Source: JAGTVG01 sp965365275
GTDB taxonomy: Bacteria; Bacteroidota; Bacteroidia; Cytophagales; Cyclobacteriaceae
Length of the DNA: 64,000 bases
Direction: 5' to 3'
Assembly (NCBI GenBank): GCA_965365275.1
Contig: CBDUBA010000001.1
Coordinates: 62,001-126,000, forward strand
Positions 17,844 to 27,195 of this stretch are shown here, piece after piece. Each line of letters starts with the position of its first letter. Within the stretch, counting starts at the first letter, position 1. The notes below the pieces were generated by a model. That model was not told the origin of the DNA, ran no database searches, and saw only the letters and a program-made list of their open reading frames with translations. The position numbers were made by a program, and so were the translations under genes.

Positions 17844-17852
17844 GTTTTACCC

Positions 17853-19181
17853 ATGATCAAAAGAATTGCCACTAATTTTACGATGTCTCTCGAGGCTGTT
17901 CTGGCCAATAAACTACGATCTTTTCTAACTGCACTTGGCATAATATTCGGAGTAGCAGCGGTAATTGCTATGGTAGCCATAGGTTCTGGCGCTCAGCAAG
18001 AAATAATGGATCAAATCAAGCTGGTTGGTGTAAACAATATTGTTATCAAACCCATTGTAGAACAGAAAGAAGGTCAGATTGATGAAAATGCTTCGACAGA
18101 GACAGGTAAGAAAAATCTATCCACCGGATTGACCATTTACGATGCGGAAAGCATAGAAAATATTCTTCCAGGGATTTCACGAATATCCCCGGAAATAATA
18201 ATTGATACTTACGTAACCAGGAATGCCTTCAGAAGATCAGCAAAATTGGTTGGAGTGGATAATAACTATTTTGAAGTTTCAGGTTTTGACCTGTCACAGG
18301 GCAAATATTTCAATGAAGAACATCTTAAATACGGGCGGGCCGTTTGCATCATTGGGAATAGTATTAAATCCAGGTTCTTCAGTGAGGAGGACCCAATTGG
18401 GAAAAAAATAAAAGTGGGAGATCACTGGCTGAAAGTTATAGGGGTTCTCTCAGAGCGGTATATATCTAAAAAGTTCATATCAAATTTAGGCATCAGGGAT
18501 TATAATATGGATGTATATACCACCATTAATACGGTGTTGATCCGATATGAGAACAGAAACCTGATAACAGACGCTAAAATAAAATTGTTTAACAGGACTG
18601 CACCGGAGGAAAGGGAAGAGTTCCCTAATTATCACCAGCTCGACCGTTTGACCATTCAGGTGGATGAGACTGAAAAATTGAATGGTATCGCGCAGGTACT
18701 TTCAAAGATACTGAGAAGGAAACATAATGAGATCGTCGATTATGAGATCTCTATTCCCGAGATGCTATTAAAACAGCAACAAAGAACCAAAAGTGTTTTT
18801 AATTTTGTTCTGGGTGCAATAGCTGCCATATCACTTTTGGTTGGAGGTATAGGTATAATGAACATAATGCTGGCTTCAGTCCTTGAGCGGATTAAAGAAA
18901 TCGGCATCAGAAAAGCTGTTGGAGCAAAGAAAAATGATATTGCCTTTCAGTTTATTATGGAAGCTATCCTGATCAGTTTTTCAGGTGGTATCGTTGGTGT
19001 GATCGTGGGAATTTTAATAGCCTATGTTATCGCAAACCTTGCTGATATTCCAACCATAATCAGCGCTTTCAGCATATTATTATCGTTTGGTGTCGCTGTT
19101 AGTATTGGAATTATTTTTGGATACGCTCCCGCAAGAAAAGCTGCAGCACAGGATCCCATACACTCGCTGAGGTATGAATAA
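17853..19181 (+). CDS. MacB-like ABC transporter permease (FtsX family)
   Basis: A 442-residue permease with an N-terminal helix (LRSFLTALGIIFGVAAVIAMVAIGSG), the MacB periplasmic core domain (about 45-285) and a C-terminal FtsX domain with three helices (LGAIAAISLLVGGIGIMNIML, ERIKEIGIRKAVGA, and the last two membrane segments). The ERIKEIGIRKAVGA stretch is the family's conserved cytoplasmic loop. It lacks the ATPase domain that is fused in proteobacterial MacB and so needs a separate ATPase; none is in this region. The likely role is export or mechanical coupling through the adaptor at 16587. Confidence 0.9.
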   Translation: MIKRIATNFTMSLEAVLANKLRSFLTALGIIFGVAAVIAMVAIGSGAQQEIMDQIKLVGVNNIVIKPIVEQKEGQIDENASTETGKKNLSTGLTIYDAESIENILPGISRISPEIIIDTYVTRNAFRRSAKLVGVDNNYFEVSGFDLSQGKYFNEEHLKYGRAVCIIGNSIKSRFFSEEDPIGKKIKVGDHWLKVIGVLSERYISKKFISNLGIRDYNMDVYTTINTVLIRYENRNLITDAKIKLFNRTAPEEREEFPNYHQLDRLTIQVDETEKLNGIAQVLSKILRRKHNEIVDYEISIPEMLLKQQQRTKSVFNFVLGAIAAISLLVGGIGIMNIMLASVLERIKEIGIRKAVGAKKNDIAFQFIMEAILISFSGGIVGVIVGILIAYVIANLADIPTIISAFSILLSFGVAVSIGIIFGYAPARKAAAQDPIHSLRYE

Positions 19182-19196
19182 CTACAAATTAAAAAT

Positions 19197-20057
19197 ATGA
19201 AAAATAATACAATTATAGCTTTTTCTCTTAGCCTGATGCTTATAGGTTGCTCATCTAAGGCGTCGAATAATCCAACGGCCACAGAAGTAATTGAAATTAT
19301 AAAGTCAAATTTAACCTGTCAATGGTCAAAAAATACTGTAGATACTTTTATAGCCGGAGATCCGGATACAGAAGTTACAGGTATTGCCACCACCTTTATT
19401 GTAACCATGGACGTATTACAAAGAGCGTTGGACTTAAAATGCAACCTCATTATTACGCATGAACCAACATTTTACAATCATCTCGACGAAGTTGATCATC
19501 TGAAGAGTGATCCTGTTTACCAAGAGAAATTAAAGTTTATTGAAGAGAATGGCCTTATTGTATTCCGTTTTCATGACCACTGGCATAGAACTCAACCGGA
19601 TGGGATATTCAAAGGCATGATCAACAAACTGGAATGGCAGGAATATCAGGTTAATCCCGATATTCTGGTTTTTAGTTTTCCTGAATCTACAGTTGCAGAA
19701 TTTGCAACGAGCCTTAAAGAAAAATTTAATAATTCTCCTGTAAGAGTTATCGGGAATACTGAAATGAAATTTACGAAAGTGGGACTTTCACCGGGGGCAC
19801 CTGGATATATGAACCATGTGAGAATGCTTGAGCGTAATGATGTTGAAGTACTGGTTGCTGGGGAGGTTCCGGAATGGGAAAGCATCACATACGTAAGGGA
19901 TGCCGATGGGCTGAACATGAAAAAGGCTATGATTCTTCTTGGACATGTGAATTCTGAAGAGGCTGGTATGGAATACCTGGCTACCTGGCTAAGAGATATC
20001 ACTGAGGATATTCCGATACATTATGTTCCGGCAGGAGATCCATTCTGGACTCCCTGA
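19197..20057 (+). CDS. Nif3-like dinuclear-metal protein with lipoprotein signal
   Basis: A 286-residue protein with a lipoprotein-type leader (FSLSLMLIGCSSKA, Cys at about residue 19). The rest resembles the Nif3/YbgI family: the metal motif IITHEPTFYNH and the late ligand set GHVNSEEAGMEYLATWLRD. Nif3 proteins form dimetal ring hexamers of unresolved function, sometimes proposed as GTP cyclohydrolase-like. An export signal is not usual for them. It follows the MacB-like gene by 15 bp and so shares its operon. What it does outside the cytoplasm is unknown. Confidence 0.75.
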   Translation: MKNNTIIAFSLSLMLIGCSSKASNNPTATEVIEIIKSNLTCQWSKNTVDTFIAGDPDTEVTGIATTFIVTMDVLQRALDLKCNLIITHEPTFYNHLDEVDHLKSDPVYQEKLKFIEENGLIVFRFHDHWHRTQPDGIFKGMINKLEWQEYQVNPDILVFSFPESTVAEFATSLKEKFNNSPVRVIGNTEMKFTKVGLSPGAPGYMNHVRMLERNDVEVLVAGEVPEWESITYVRDADGLNMKKAMILLGHVNSEEAGMEYLATWLRDITEDIPIHYVPAGDPFWTP

Positions 20058-20140
20058 TCGGCGTTACTCATTTTGTTAATAATTGGGATATTAGTGTTCA
20101 TCAGTGTCGTATTACAGGGACCGGAATTCCCATAAAATAG

Positions 20141-20174
20141 ATTCCTGTCTGCATCAACTGAAATAGACAGGAAT
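20141..20174. terminator. Perfect 10-bp hairpin after the Nif3-like gene
   Basis: ATTCCTGTCT (20141-20150) pairs perfectly with AGACAGGAAT (20165-20174) over a 14-nt loop, 84 bp after the end of the Nif3-like gene and before the next gene on the same strand. The following sequence is A/T-rich but has no clear T-run, so a terminator or RNA-stabilising stem is possible. Confidence 0.4.
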
Positions 20175-20351
20175 TGAGAATTATTAAATTATCGCATTCG
20201 GGATTTGTTCTCATCGGTTTTCAGATCGTCTTTAAGGGAGATCAACAGGAACAGGAACGATGCAAGCAGCAGTCAAAGTAAGAAGATATCGATTGGAATT
20301 TTATTCGTGGTGAAGTAAATTCTATCGGAACAATTAATTAAGATATATATC

Positions 20352-21350
20352 ATGAAAAAGATTGGAAAACTTAATGTACTTACTCCCCTCCTGTTACTTT
20401 TTTTGTTTCTTATTCTTACTTCATGTTCAAAAAATGGAAATACATCATCATTATTGGTCCCGGAGATTGATGGAGCATGGTGGCAAGTAGCCGGAAATCC
20501 TGATCTCGGTGAACTTTCATCACCAAATCAACAACCTGTTGATTTTGGAATTTGGCAGGCTGCAGATGGAACCTGGCAACTCTGGTCTTGTATCCGCAAA
20601 ACTAGAGAATCTGGAGCCACGCGACTTTTTCACAGATGGGAAGGGAAATCTATCAATGACAAGGACTGGACCCCCATGGGAATCGCCATGAGGGCGGATA
20701 CGAGTTTGGGTGAAACAACTGGCGGTCTCCAGGCACCCTATGTTATAAAAGACAAGGGGAAGTATTATATGTTCTACGGTGATTGGAATAACATCTGCCT
20801 GGCGATTAGTGATGATGGAAAATCTTTCGAACGGGTACTCAGAAACGGGACTCCAAGGCTTTTCGGAGATTTGGAAGAAACAAACACAAGAGATCCGATG
20901 ATAATTAAAATCGATAATATATGGTATTGCTATTATACAGCGCATCCGGGTAATGATGGCGCAATATATGTCCGAACATCACCTGATTTTTATTCCTGGG
21001 GTAATTCTGAAATGGTTTGTTACGGTGGAAGCCCAGGCAAGGGGGAATTATGGTTTGCAGAATGTCCACATGTGATCCAGCCTGCTAAAGGCTCATATTT
21101 TCTTTTCAGGACTTTTTCCTATGGTAATTATAAATCCGGTGAATTGATCAGCCCACCAAAAACAAATGTTTACAGATCAGATAATCCAAAGGATTTCGGG
21201 ATAGAAAATGATGCCTATCTGGTTAAAAATCTTGCAGTTGCTGCCCCGGAAGTTGTTAAACTGGGTGATCAGTGGTATATCGCAGCCTTAAAAGAGGATT
21301 TACAGGGTATTCGGATTGCCAGACTAAAGTGGTTAGATTCCGGTGATTAA
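20352..21350 (+). CDS. Lipoprotein with five-bladed beta-propeller glycosidase fold
   Basis: A 332-residue putative lipoprotein (lipobox LFLFLILTSC). The mature part shows blade-like segments typical of GH43/GH32/GH130-like propellers: WQAADGTWQLWSCIR, APYVIKDKGKYYMFYGDW, TRDPMIIKIDNIWYCYYTA, YVRTSPDFYSW and APEVVKLGDQWYIAAL. The repeated D/E-P-x-hydrophobic starts (RDPMI, APEVV) match the acidic residues used in these hydrolases, but I cannot assign an exact GH family. It probably cleaves or binds an extracellular oligosaccharide. It is followed 43 bp later by the ceramidase-like gene. Confidence 0.7.
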   Translation: MKKIGKLNVLTPLLLLFLFLILTSCSKNGNTSSLLVPEIDGAWWQVAGNPDLGELSSPNQQPVDFGIWQAADGTWQLWSCIRKTRESGATRLFHRWEGKSINDKDWTPMGIAMRADTSLGETTGGLQAPYVIKDKGKYYMFYGDWNNICLAISDDGKSFERVLRNGTPRLFGDLEETNTRDPMIIKIDNIWYCYYTAHPGNDGAIYVRTSPDFYSWGNSEMVCYGGSPGKGELWFAECPHVIQPAKGSYFLFRTFSYGNYKSGELISPPKTNVYRSDNPKDFGIENDAYLVKNLAVAAPEVVKLGDQWYIAALKEDLQGIRIARLKWLDSGD

Positions 21351-21393
21351 ACTTCTTAAAACATTTTAAATTATTTTTATCCAAAAAAGCAGT

Positions 21394-22950
21394 ATGATTA
21401 GAATTTTAAAATGGTTTGGTGTACTTATCATCTTCCTGTTACTGGCAGTTGCTGTTTTTGTTTTTTTTAACCTTAAGGATAGAAACCCTGATTACAAAGT
21501 AAATATGAAAATAAAACCAGAATCCGAAAGCAAGATCAGGGCTGGCTTCTCTGCAGTGAAAATCACCCCTGATGTTCCAGATCGCTGGGAAGACAGTAAC
21601 AAGGATGCAAAATATGATCCAGATGATGGAGACATCTACACCGATGGGAATGGGAATGGTATATTCGATGCAGTTTGGATGGCGGGATTTGACAATAGAA
21701 GGGCTGCCAATGGTGTTCATGATGACCTATGGGCCCGGACTATGGTTTTAGAAGATAATAATACACGGATCTCAATAACTGTAATTGACGCAATTGGGCT
21801 ATTTCATAATGAATTAGTGGATGTCCGGAACAGGTTAGATCCAAGTACCGGGATTAGTTATAATATCATTTCTTCCACCCATACACATGAGGCACCTGAT
21901 ATTATGGGTCTGTGGGGACCAGGATTTCTCAAAAGTGGTGTCGATAAGGCTTACCTGGAATTTATAAAAAGCCAGATTGTCAGGTCAATCGAAATAGCAT
22001 GTAGTGAATTAAAAGAAGCCCGGATAAAATTCGCCATAGATTATGAAATTTTAGAAAATCTGGTAACTGATACCCGAAGTCCCCAGGTATTTGATCTTCC
22101 ACTCACCGTAATGCAAGTATTGAAATTAGAATCCAATGAAACCTTAGGAACAATAATCGGATGGGCAAACCATCCTGAGACCTTATGGAGTGAAAACCTA
22201 ATGATCACCTCTGATTTTCCTCATTATGTGCGGGAAGCTGTCGAGAATGGAGTACACGTAAATGATAGCCTGATCATCGAAGGACTTGGAGGTACAGCAA
22301 TCTATATAAATGGAGCTATCGGTGGACTTATGACTACTTTACCTGGTTTTCCGATAAGGGATCCCTGGTCAGACCGGGTGTATTTAAAGCCTGATTTTGA
22401 TAAAGCTCAATCACAGGGAAATCAAATTGCTTTTCATGCTTTAAAAGCGTTGGATAATTCGAGTGATACAATAATCAGTGGAGGGATTGGGCTATCAGCA
22501 AAGACCTTTGATCTTCCCCTTGAGAACCCACTTTTTAAATTGGGCGCAGCACTCGGGATTCTGAATAGAGGTTATAGTACATGGAACCACATGCGAACAG
22601 AAATTGCCTATCTCACAATAGGACCAGCAAGTTTTTTAACTTATCCCGGCGAAGTATACCCTGAGCTTATCAACGGAGGTATCGAGTCCCCCGTAGGTCA
22701 GGATTTCAAGATCGATCCCGTGGAATTACCTGTCTCTCGAGATTTAATGAAAGGGAAATACAAATTCATTATAGGTCTTGGAAACGATGAATTGGGATAC
22801 ATAATTCCCAAAAGCGAGTGGGATGAGAATCCTCCCTATACATACGGTGAAAAAGAACCTCCATATGGCGAAATCAATTCACTCGGACCCGAAACTTCTC
22901 CATTAATTCATCAGGAAATTCAACAGATTATCCTTGATTATTATAATTAA
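21394..22950 (+). CDS. Neutral/alkaline ceramidase-like membrane-anchored protein
   Basis: A 518-residue protein with one N-terminal membrane helix (about 5-28). From residue 48 it matches the neutral ceramidase N-domain: AGFSAVKITPD, a metal-site stretch SSTHTHEAPDIMG and GWANHPETLW, and YPGEVYPELING later. Bacteroidota homologues are often of unknown substrate, so it may hydrolyse another amide or ester. An unusual insertion at residues 67-92 contains DSNKDAKYDPDDGD and DGNGNGIFD, resembling Ca2+-binding dockerin/EF-hand loops. The gene is the last before the methyltransferase cluster, 72 bp upstream on the same strand, but its relation to that cluster is not evident. Confidence 0.72.
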   Translation: MIRILKWFGVLIIFLLLAVAVFVFFNLKDRNPDYKVNMKIKPESESKIRAGFSAVKITPDVPDRWEDSNKDAKYDPDDGDIYTDGNGNGIFDAVWMAGFDNRRAANGVHDDLWARTMVLEDNNTRISITVIDAIGLFHNELVDVRNRLDPSTGISYNIISSTHTHEAPDIMGLWGPGFLKSGVDKAYLEFIKSQIVRSIEIACSELKEARIKFAIDYEILENLVTDTRSPQVFDLPLTVMQVLKLESNETLGTIIGWANHPETLWSENLMITSDFPHYVREAVENGVHVNDSLIIEGLGGTAIYINGAIGGLMTTLPGFPIRDPWSDRVYLKPDFDKAQSQGNQIAFHALKALDNSSDTIISGGIGLSAKTFDLPLENPLFKLGAALGILNRGYSTWNHMRTEIAYLTIGPASFLTYPGEVYPELINGGIESPVGQDFKIDPVELPVSRDLMKGKYKFIIGLGNDELGYIIPKSEWDENPPYTYGEKEPPYGEINSLGPETSPLIHQEIQQIILDYYN

Positions 22951-23022
22951 TGGCCCACATCTAATAGAAGAAAAATAGTTATATTTGATCAACATTTTTT
23001 AATATACATTTACTTTTTCAGA

Positions 23023-24282
23023 ATGACTTCAAAGGAAAGAACTCTTAAAGCACTTGCACATAAAACCCCGGACAGAACACCAGTCGACTTCGGAGCAACA
23101 CCTGTTACTGGAATTCATGTTTTAGCCATTGAAAGATTAAGAGAGCACTATGGATTTGAAAAAAGGCCTGTTAGAGTTATTGAACCTTACCAGATGCTAG
23201 GTGAAATTGATTCTGAACTGATGGATGCACTTCAAATTGATGTTATCGGTCTAAGTCCAAAAAATAATATGTTCGGCATCAACAATGGTGGTGAATTGAA
23301 AGAATTCCGTACATTTTGGGGACAGACTGTACTGGTTCCTAAGGATTTTAATACTTCCCTTGACGATGATGGGAACCTCCTCATTCATCCTGAAGGAGAC
23401 CTTGCAGTTTCTCCCAGCGGGAAGATGCCAAAAGCAAGCTATTTTTTTGATGCCGTAATTCGTCAGGAACCTATTGATGATTCTAAACTGGATCCTGCTG
23501 ATAATCTGGAAGAATTTAATCTAATCACCGATGAAGACCTGGAGTATTGGCGGGAGGAAATTAAAAAAGTTGAAGATACGGATAAGGCTGTAATCGCTAA
23601 TTTTGGAGGAACTGCCTTTGGAGATATCGCATTAGTACCAGGTTTGAATCTCAAAAATCCAAAAGGTATAAGGGATATTGCAGAATGGTATATGTCCGTA
23701 ATCATGCGTCCCGACTATGTACATGAAATTTTCAGTAAACAAAGTGATATAGCCCTGCTCAATCTGGAAAAAATCTATGATGTGGTCAAAGATAAGGTTG
23801 ATATTGCATTTTTATGCGGGACGGATTTTGGAACTCAGGATTCCCAATTCTGTGGAATTGATACACTTGAAGAAATGTATCTACCCTATTATAAAAAGAT
23901 CAACAACTGGATACATGAAAAGACGAATTGGAAAACATTTAAACATTCCTGTGGTGCTGTAGAACCGTTTATTGATAGTTTTATTGAAGCTGGTTTTGAT
24001 ATTTTAAATCCGGTCCAGATCAATGCCGCGGGTATGGATCCACAGCACCTCAAGGACACTTATGGTGATAGGATCACATTCTGGGGAGGTGGGGTTGATA
24101 CTCAAAAAGTGCTCTCTTTTGGAACAGAAAAGCAGGTAATCAATCAGGTTGAAGAGAATTTAAGGATATTTGGTAAAAATGGCGGGTATGTTTTTAACAC
24201 CGTACACAATATCCAGGCGAATGTACCTGTAAGTAACATTATTGCCATGATCGAAACCATCAAAAAGGTGCATGGCTTTTGA
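23023..24282 (+). CDS. URO-D-fold corrinoid methyltransferase 1 (MT1-like)
   Basis: A 419-residue protein of the uroporphyrinogen decarboxylase superfamily, starting MTSKERTLKALAHKTPDRTPVDF. The metal-site region reads FKHSCGAVEPFI (H308, C310), and the C-terminal ligand position has VHNIQANVP (H395) instead of the Cys of MtaA/MtbA-type enzymes. I infer that it demethylates a methylated substrate onto the corrinoid protein at 25431. Uroporphyrinogen decarboxylation (HemE) is unlikely: the protein is longer than HemE, and the surroundings are all methyl-transfer genes. It opens the eight-gene cluster after a 72-bp gap with no riboswitch that I can see. Substrate unknown. Confidence 0.82.
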   Translation: MTSKERTLKALAHKTPDRTPVDFGATPVTGIHVLAIERLREHYGFEKRPVRVIEPYQMLGEIDSELMDALQIDVIGLSPKNNMFGINNGGELKEFRTFWGQTVLVPKDFNTSLDDDGNLLIHPEGDLAVSPSGKMPKASYFFDAVIRQEPIDDSKLDPADNLEEFNLITDEDLEYWREEIKKVEDTDKAVIANFGGTAFGDIALVPGLNLKNPKGIRDIAEWYMSVIMRPDYVHEIFSKQSDIALLNLEKIYDVVKDKVDIAFLCGTDFGTQDSQFCGIDTLEEMYLPYYKKINNWIHEKTNWKTFKHSCGAVEPFIDSFIEAGFDILNPVQINAAGMDPQHLKDTYGDRITFWGGGVDTQKVLSFGTEKQVINQVEENLRIFGKNGGYVFNTVHNIQANVPVSNIIAMIETIKKVHGF

Positions 24283-24409
24283 GTTTTTTTAATGTTAAAA
24301 TAACAGGCTGTCTGACCTGGATCATTTTAATTTAAGTGTTTTTTGAAATACAAGTATACAAGGTAATTGGACGGAGGCTTAAAATAACAGAGGTGGAAAG
24401 AAACTGATC

Positions 24410-25414
24410 ATGACTAAAAAAGAAAAGTTTGACAGACTTCTGAATGGTTTGGATCTCGATACAGAGAAACTATTCCGGCCGATCTTAATGCATTTTGCTG
24501 CCAGATTCAGCCAGAAAACCTATCGTGAATTTGCTTCTGATCACCGTGTGCTCGTCGATTGCAACATCAGGGCGATGGAATATTTTGATACCGATCTCGT
24601 TGGCCTTATTTCAGATCCTTATCGTGAAACCTCAGCTTTCGGTGCCAAAGTATCATTCCCGAAGGAAGCAGTTCCGAAATGCGAGGAAATCATTGTAAAG
24701 AGTCTTGAAGATGTTAAAGCCCTGAAAATTCCGGATCTTTATAAAGAAGAACGTACACGGGATAGAATCGATGGAGCTAAGTATTTCACAAAAAGGTTAA
24801 ATGGTAATGTCCCAGTTATTGGCTGGATTGAAGGTCCGTTGGCGGAAGCTTGTGATCTGGCAGGTGTAGGTGAAATGCTGATGCAAATGATGATAGATCC
24901 TGACTTTGCCAATATATTAATGGATAAATGTGTTCAAACAGCCAAGGAATTTGCACGGTTGCAGTTACTGGAAGGATGTGATATCATAGGCATAGGTGAT
25001 GCAATATGCTCTCAAATTGATATAGATACTTATGATACTTTTGTGAAGAGAAGGCAGGAAGATATTATTAATTATATTCATGAAAATGGAGGAAAAGTTA
25101 AATTACATATTTGTGGGGATATAAGTCATTTACTTCCCTCAATAAAAGATCTGGGCATGGATATACTGGATCTTGATTGGCAGGTAGATATGGATATTGC
25201 CCACGAGATCATTGGGCCTGATGTGATACGTTGTGGAAATATTGACCCGGTATTGATCCAGAATAGTTCATCAGAACAAGTGGAAATCATGACAAATGAA
25301 ATTATTAAAAAGGAAAAGGGAAGAAAACATATTATCTCTGGAGGTTGCGAGATCACGGTTAATACTCCAATAGAAAACCTGATGGCAATTAGAAAATCAT
25401 CAAATAAACATTAA
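24410..25414 (+). CDS. URO-D-fold methyltransferase 2 (MtaA-type ligand set)
   Basis: A 334-residue URO-D superfamily protein. It keeps the MtaA/MtbA zinc-site arrangement: KLHICGD (H233, C235) and SGGCEITVNTP (C313). In that family the zinc activates a thiol (coenzyme M in methanogens) for methylation by methylcobalamin; there is no sign of coenzyme M synthesis here, so another thiol or a different direction is likely. A 127-bp gap precedes it and the corrinoid protein gene follows 16 bp later, which makes them an obvious functional pair. The order of reaction steps is an inference from motif class, not proven. Confidence 0.82.
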   Translation: MTKKEKFDRLLNGLDLDTEKLFRPILMHFAARFSQKTYREFASDHRVLVDCNIRAMEYFDTDLVGLISDPYRETSAFGAKVSFPKEAVPKCEEIIVKSLEDVKALKIPDLYKEERTRDRIDGAKYFTKRLNGNVPVIGWIEGPLAEACDLAGVGEMLMQMMIDPDFANILMDKCVQTAKEFARLQLLEGCDIIGIGDAICSQIDIDTYDTFVKRRQEDIINYIHENGGKVKLHICGDISHLLPSIKDLGMDILDLDWQVDMDIAHEIIGPDVIRCGNIDPVLIQNSSSEQVEIMTNEIIKKEKGRKHIISGGCEITVNTPIENLMAIRKSSNKH

Positions 25415-25430
25415 TTATAAATCATAGATT

Positions 25431-26099
25431 ATGAGTGAAATTTTAGAGAAAATCGCTTATTGTGTAGAGTTTGGAAAAATAAATCAGCAATCACCCTATC
25501 CGCCTGATATGAAAGGACAACTGGGTGCAGATGAACTGACAAAAGAAGCACTCGACACCGGACTGGCTGCTGAAGATATTCTTAAGAAGGGTTTGGTTAT
25601 CGGTATGGAACGAATTGGTATAAAGTTCCGGGAAAACAAGGTCTTTGTTCCTCAGGTATTAATGTCAGCAAAAGCTATGAGCACAGCCATTGAGCATCTT
25701 AAACCGTTTTTCCAATCAGGGGATGTTAAACGAAGTGGCATATTTATAATTGGTACCGTTGCAGGGGATCTGCATGATATCGGAAAAAACCTGGTATCCA
25801 TGATGGTAGAAGGAAATGGTTGGGAAGTGGTCGACCTTGGTACTGATGTAAGTGCAGAAAAATTTGTTAATGCTATTAAAGAAAATCCGGGAAGTCATGT
25901 TGGTTTATCTGCCTTGCTGACAACTACCATGGTTAATATGGAGCAAATCCTGAAGGAAGTAAAAGCTGCATCCCCGGAAACACAGGTTTTAATTGGAGGC
26001 GCTCCTGTCAGTGAGGATTTTAAAAACAAGATTGGTGCGGATTTTTATTCACCGGATCCACAAGGTGCTGTTGAATACCTTAATTCACTGGTAGCATGA
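25431..26099 (+). CDS. Corrinoid (cobalamin-binding) methyl-carrier protein
   Basis: A 222-residue methyl-carrier of the MtaC/MtbC/MetH-cobalamin-binding type. It has an N-terminal four-helix cap (about 1-90, including MERIGIKFRENKVFVPQVLMSAKAM) and a Rossmann-like B12 domain with the base-off signature DLHDIGKN (D113, H115, G118), SALLTTTM and IGGAPVSEDF. H115 should be the lower axial ligand to cobalt. It is the hub that all the methyltransferases of the cluster must dock to. Its stop codon is immediately followed by the next URO-D-like gene (1 bp), showing tight coupling. Confidence 0.93.
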   Translation: MSEILEKIAYCVEFGKINQQSPYPPDMKGQLGADELTKEALDTGLAAEDILKKGLVIGMERIGIKFRENKVFVPQVLMSAKAMSTAIEHLKPFFQSGDVKRSGIFIIGTVAGDLHDIGKNLVSMMVEGNGWEVVDLGTDVSAEKFVNAIKENPGSHVGLSALLTTTMVNMEQILKEVKAASPETQVLIGGAPVSEDFKNKIGADFYSPDPQGAVEYLNSLVA

Positions 26100-26100
26100 T

Positions 26101-27117
26101 ATGACGAAAAAAGAGTCTTTTATCAATGCAATCTCTTTCAGGAAATGCTTTCCGGTACCCTATGTAATTCGCTTTACAATTGAGGCTGAAGAACAGTACC
26201 GAAGTTTTTTAGGAGGGGCTTTCGACGAGATATTAGACACTGGTTCGTATGCGGTTTTCTCTCAAACCAATAGTGGCTGGATAGAAATCAGACCAGGTTA
26301 TTTCAAAGATTATTTTGGGATAATCTGGAACAAAACAAAGGATAGAACACTTGGAATCGTAGACAGGTATCCGGTTGAAAAACCTAGTCTAAAAGGATTT
26401 AATTTCCCTTTATTGGATGATCTGCCTGTATTTAAATATATAGAACGAAATAAATCCAATTTTCCTGACCACTTTCATTTTTTATCTATAGGATTTACTT
26501 TGTTTGAGCGGGCATGGTCTATTGTGGGAATGGAAAACCTTATGCTATGGATGCTACTGGAACCGGGATTTGTACATGATCTACTGGATAATATTACCGA
26601 ATACAACATAAAACTTATTCAGGAATCTGTAAAGATCGGAGGGCTTGATGGCGTACGATTCGGAGATGATTGGGCTGGACAAAATGGTTTATTGATTGGA
26701 GAAGATCTTTGGAGAGAATTTATAAAACCCAGATTGAAACGAATGTGCGATGCTGCGAAAGCGGAAAATCTTTATATTGGACAACATTGTTGCGGAAAGG
26801 TTGAATCCCTAATACCGGATATGATAGACGTTGGGATCAATGTATTTGATCCATTTCAACCTGAGGTAATGGATATTTATGATATTTTCAAAAGTTATCA
26901 TGGTAAGATAACTTTCATGGGTGGCTTGAGCATCCAAAAAACACTGCCATTTGGCTCGCTCAAAGAGGTAAACGATGAAAGTCACAAATTACTTAAGGAT
27001 CTTGGCCCACAGGGGGGTTACATCTTCTCCCCATCACATGCATTGACAAGTGATATTCCATCTGAAAATATCAGCGAGGTGATTAATATTGCCAGGAATC
27101 AATCGATGGATCTATAA
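26101..27117 (+). CDS. URO-D-fold corrinoid methyltransferase 3 (MT1-like)
   Basis: A 338-residue URO-D superfamily protein. Its metal-site motif is GQHCCGKVESL (H229, C231), and the C-terminal position is SPSHALTSDIP (H313), so it belongs to the same His-type ligand class as the 23023 and 40159 proteins. The start MTKKESFINAISFRKCFPVPYVIRF lies 1 bp after the corrinoid protein gene. I infer a substrate:corrinoid methyltransferase. Two His-type proteins in one operon suggest two methylated substrates, or two subunits. Nothing in the sequence shows which. Confidence 0.8.
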   Translation: MTKKESFINAISFRKCFPVPYVIRFTIEAEEQYRSFLGGAFDEILDTGSYAVFSQTNSGWIEIRPGYFKDYFGIIWNKTKDRTLGIVDRYPVEKPSLKGFNFPLLDDLPVFKYIERNKSNFPDHFHFLSIGFTLFERAWSIVGMENLMLWMLLEPGFVHDLLDNITEYNIKLIQESVKIGGLDGVRFGDDWAGQNGLLIGEDLWREFIKPRLKRMCDAAKAENLYIGQHCCGKVESLIPDMIDVGINVFDPFQPEVMDIYDIFKSYHGKITFMGGLSIQKTLPFGSLKEVNDESHKLLKDLGPQGGYIFSPSHALTSDIPSENISEVINIARNQSMDL

Positions 27118-27195
27118 AATTATTGATCAATTTGATGTTTGGACTGGCTTTTTTAATAGTTATGTCGGATCTTCAAAATAGAAAAATACTCGACA

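Noticed and set aside
22951..23022. Possible cobalamin riboswitch upstream of the methyltransferase cluster
   Set aside because: The gap is only 72 bp and shows no B12-box or matching stems, so no riboswitch could be supported.
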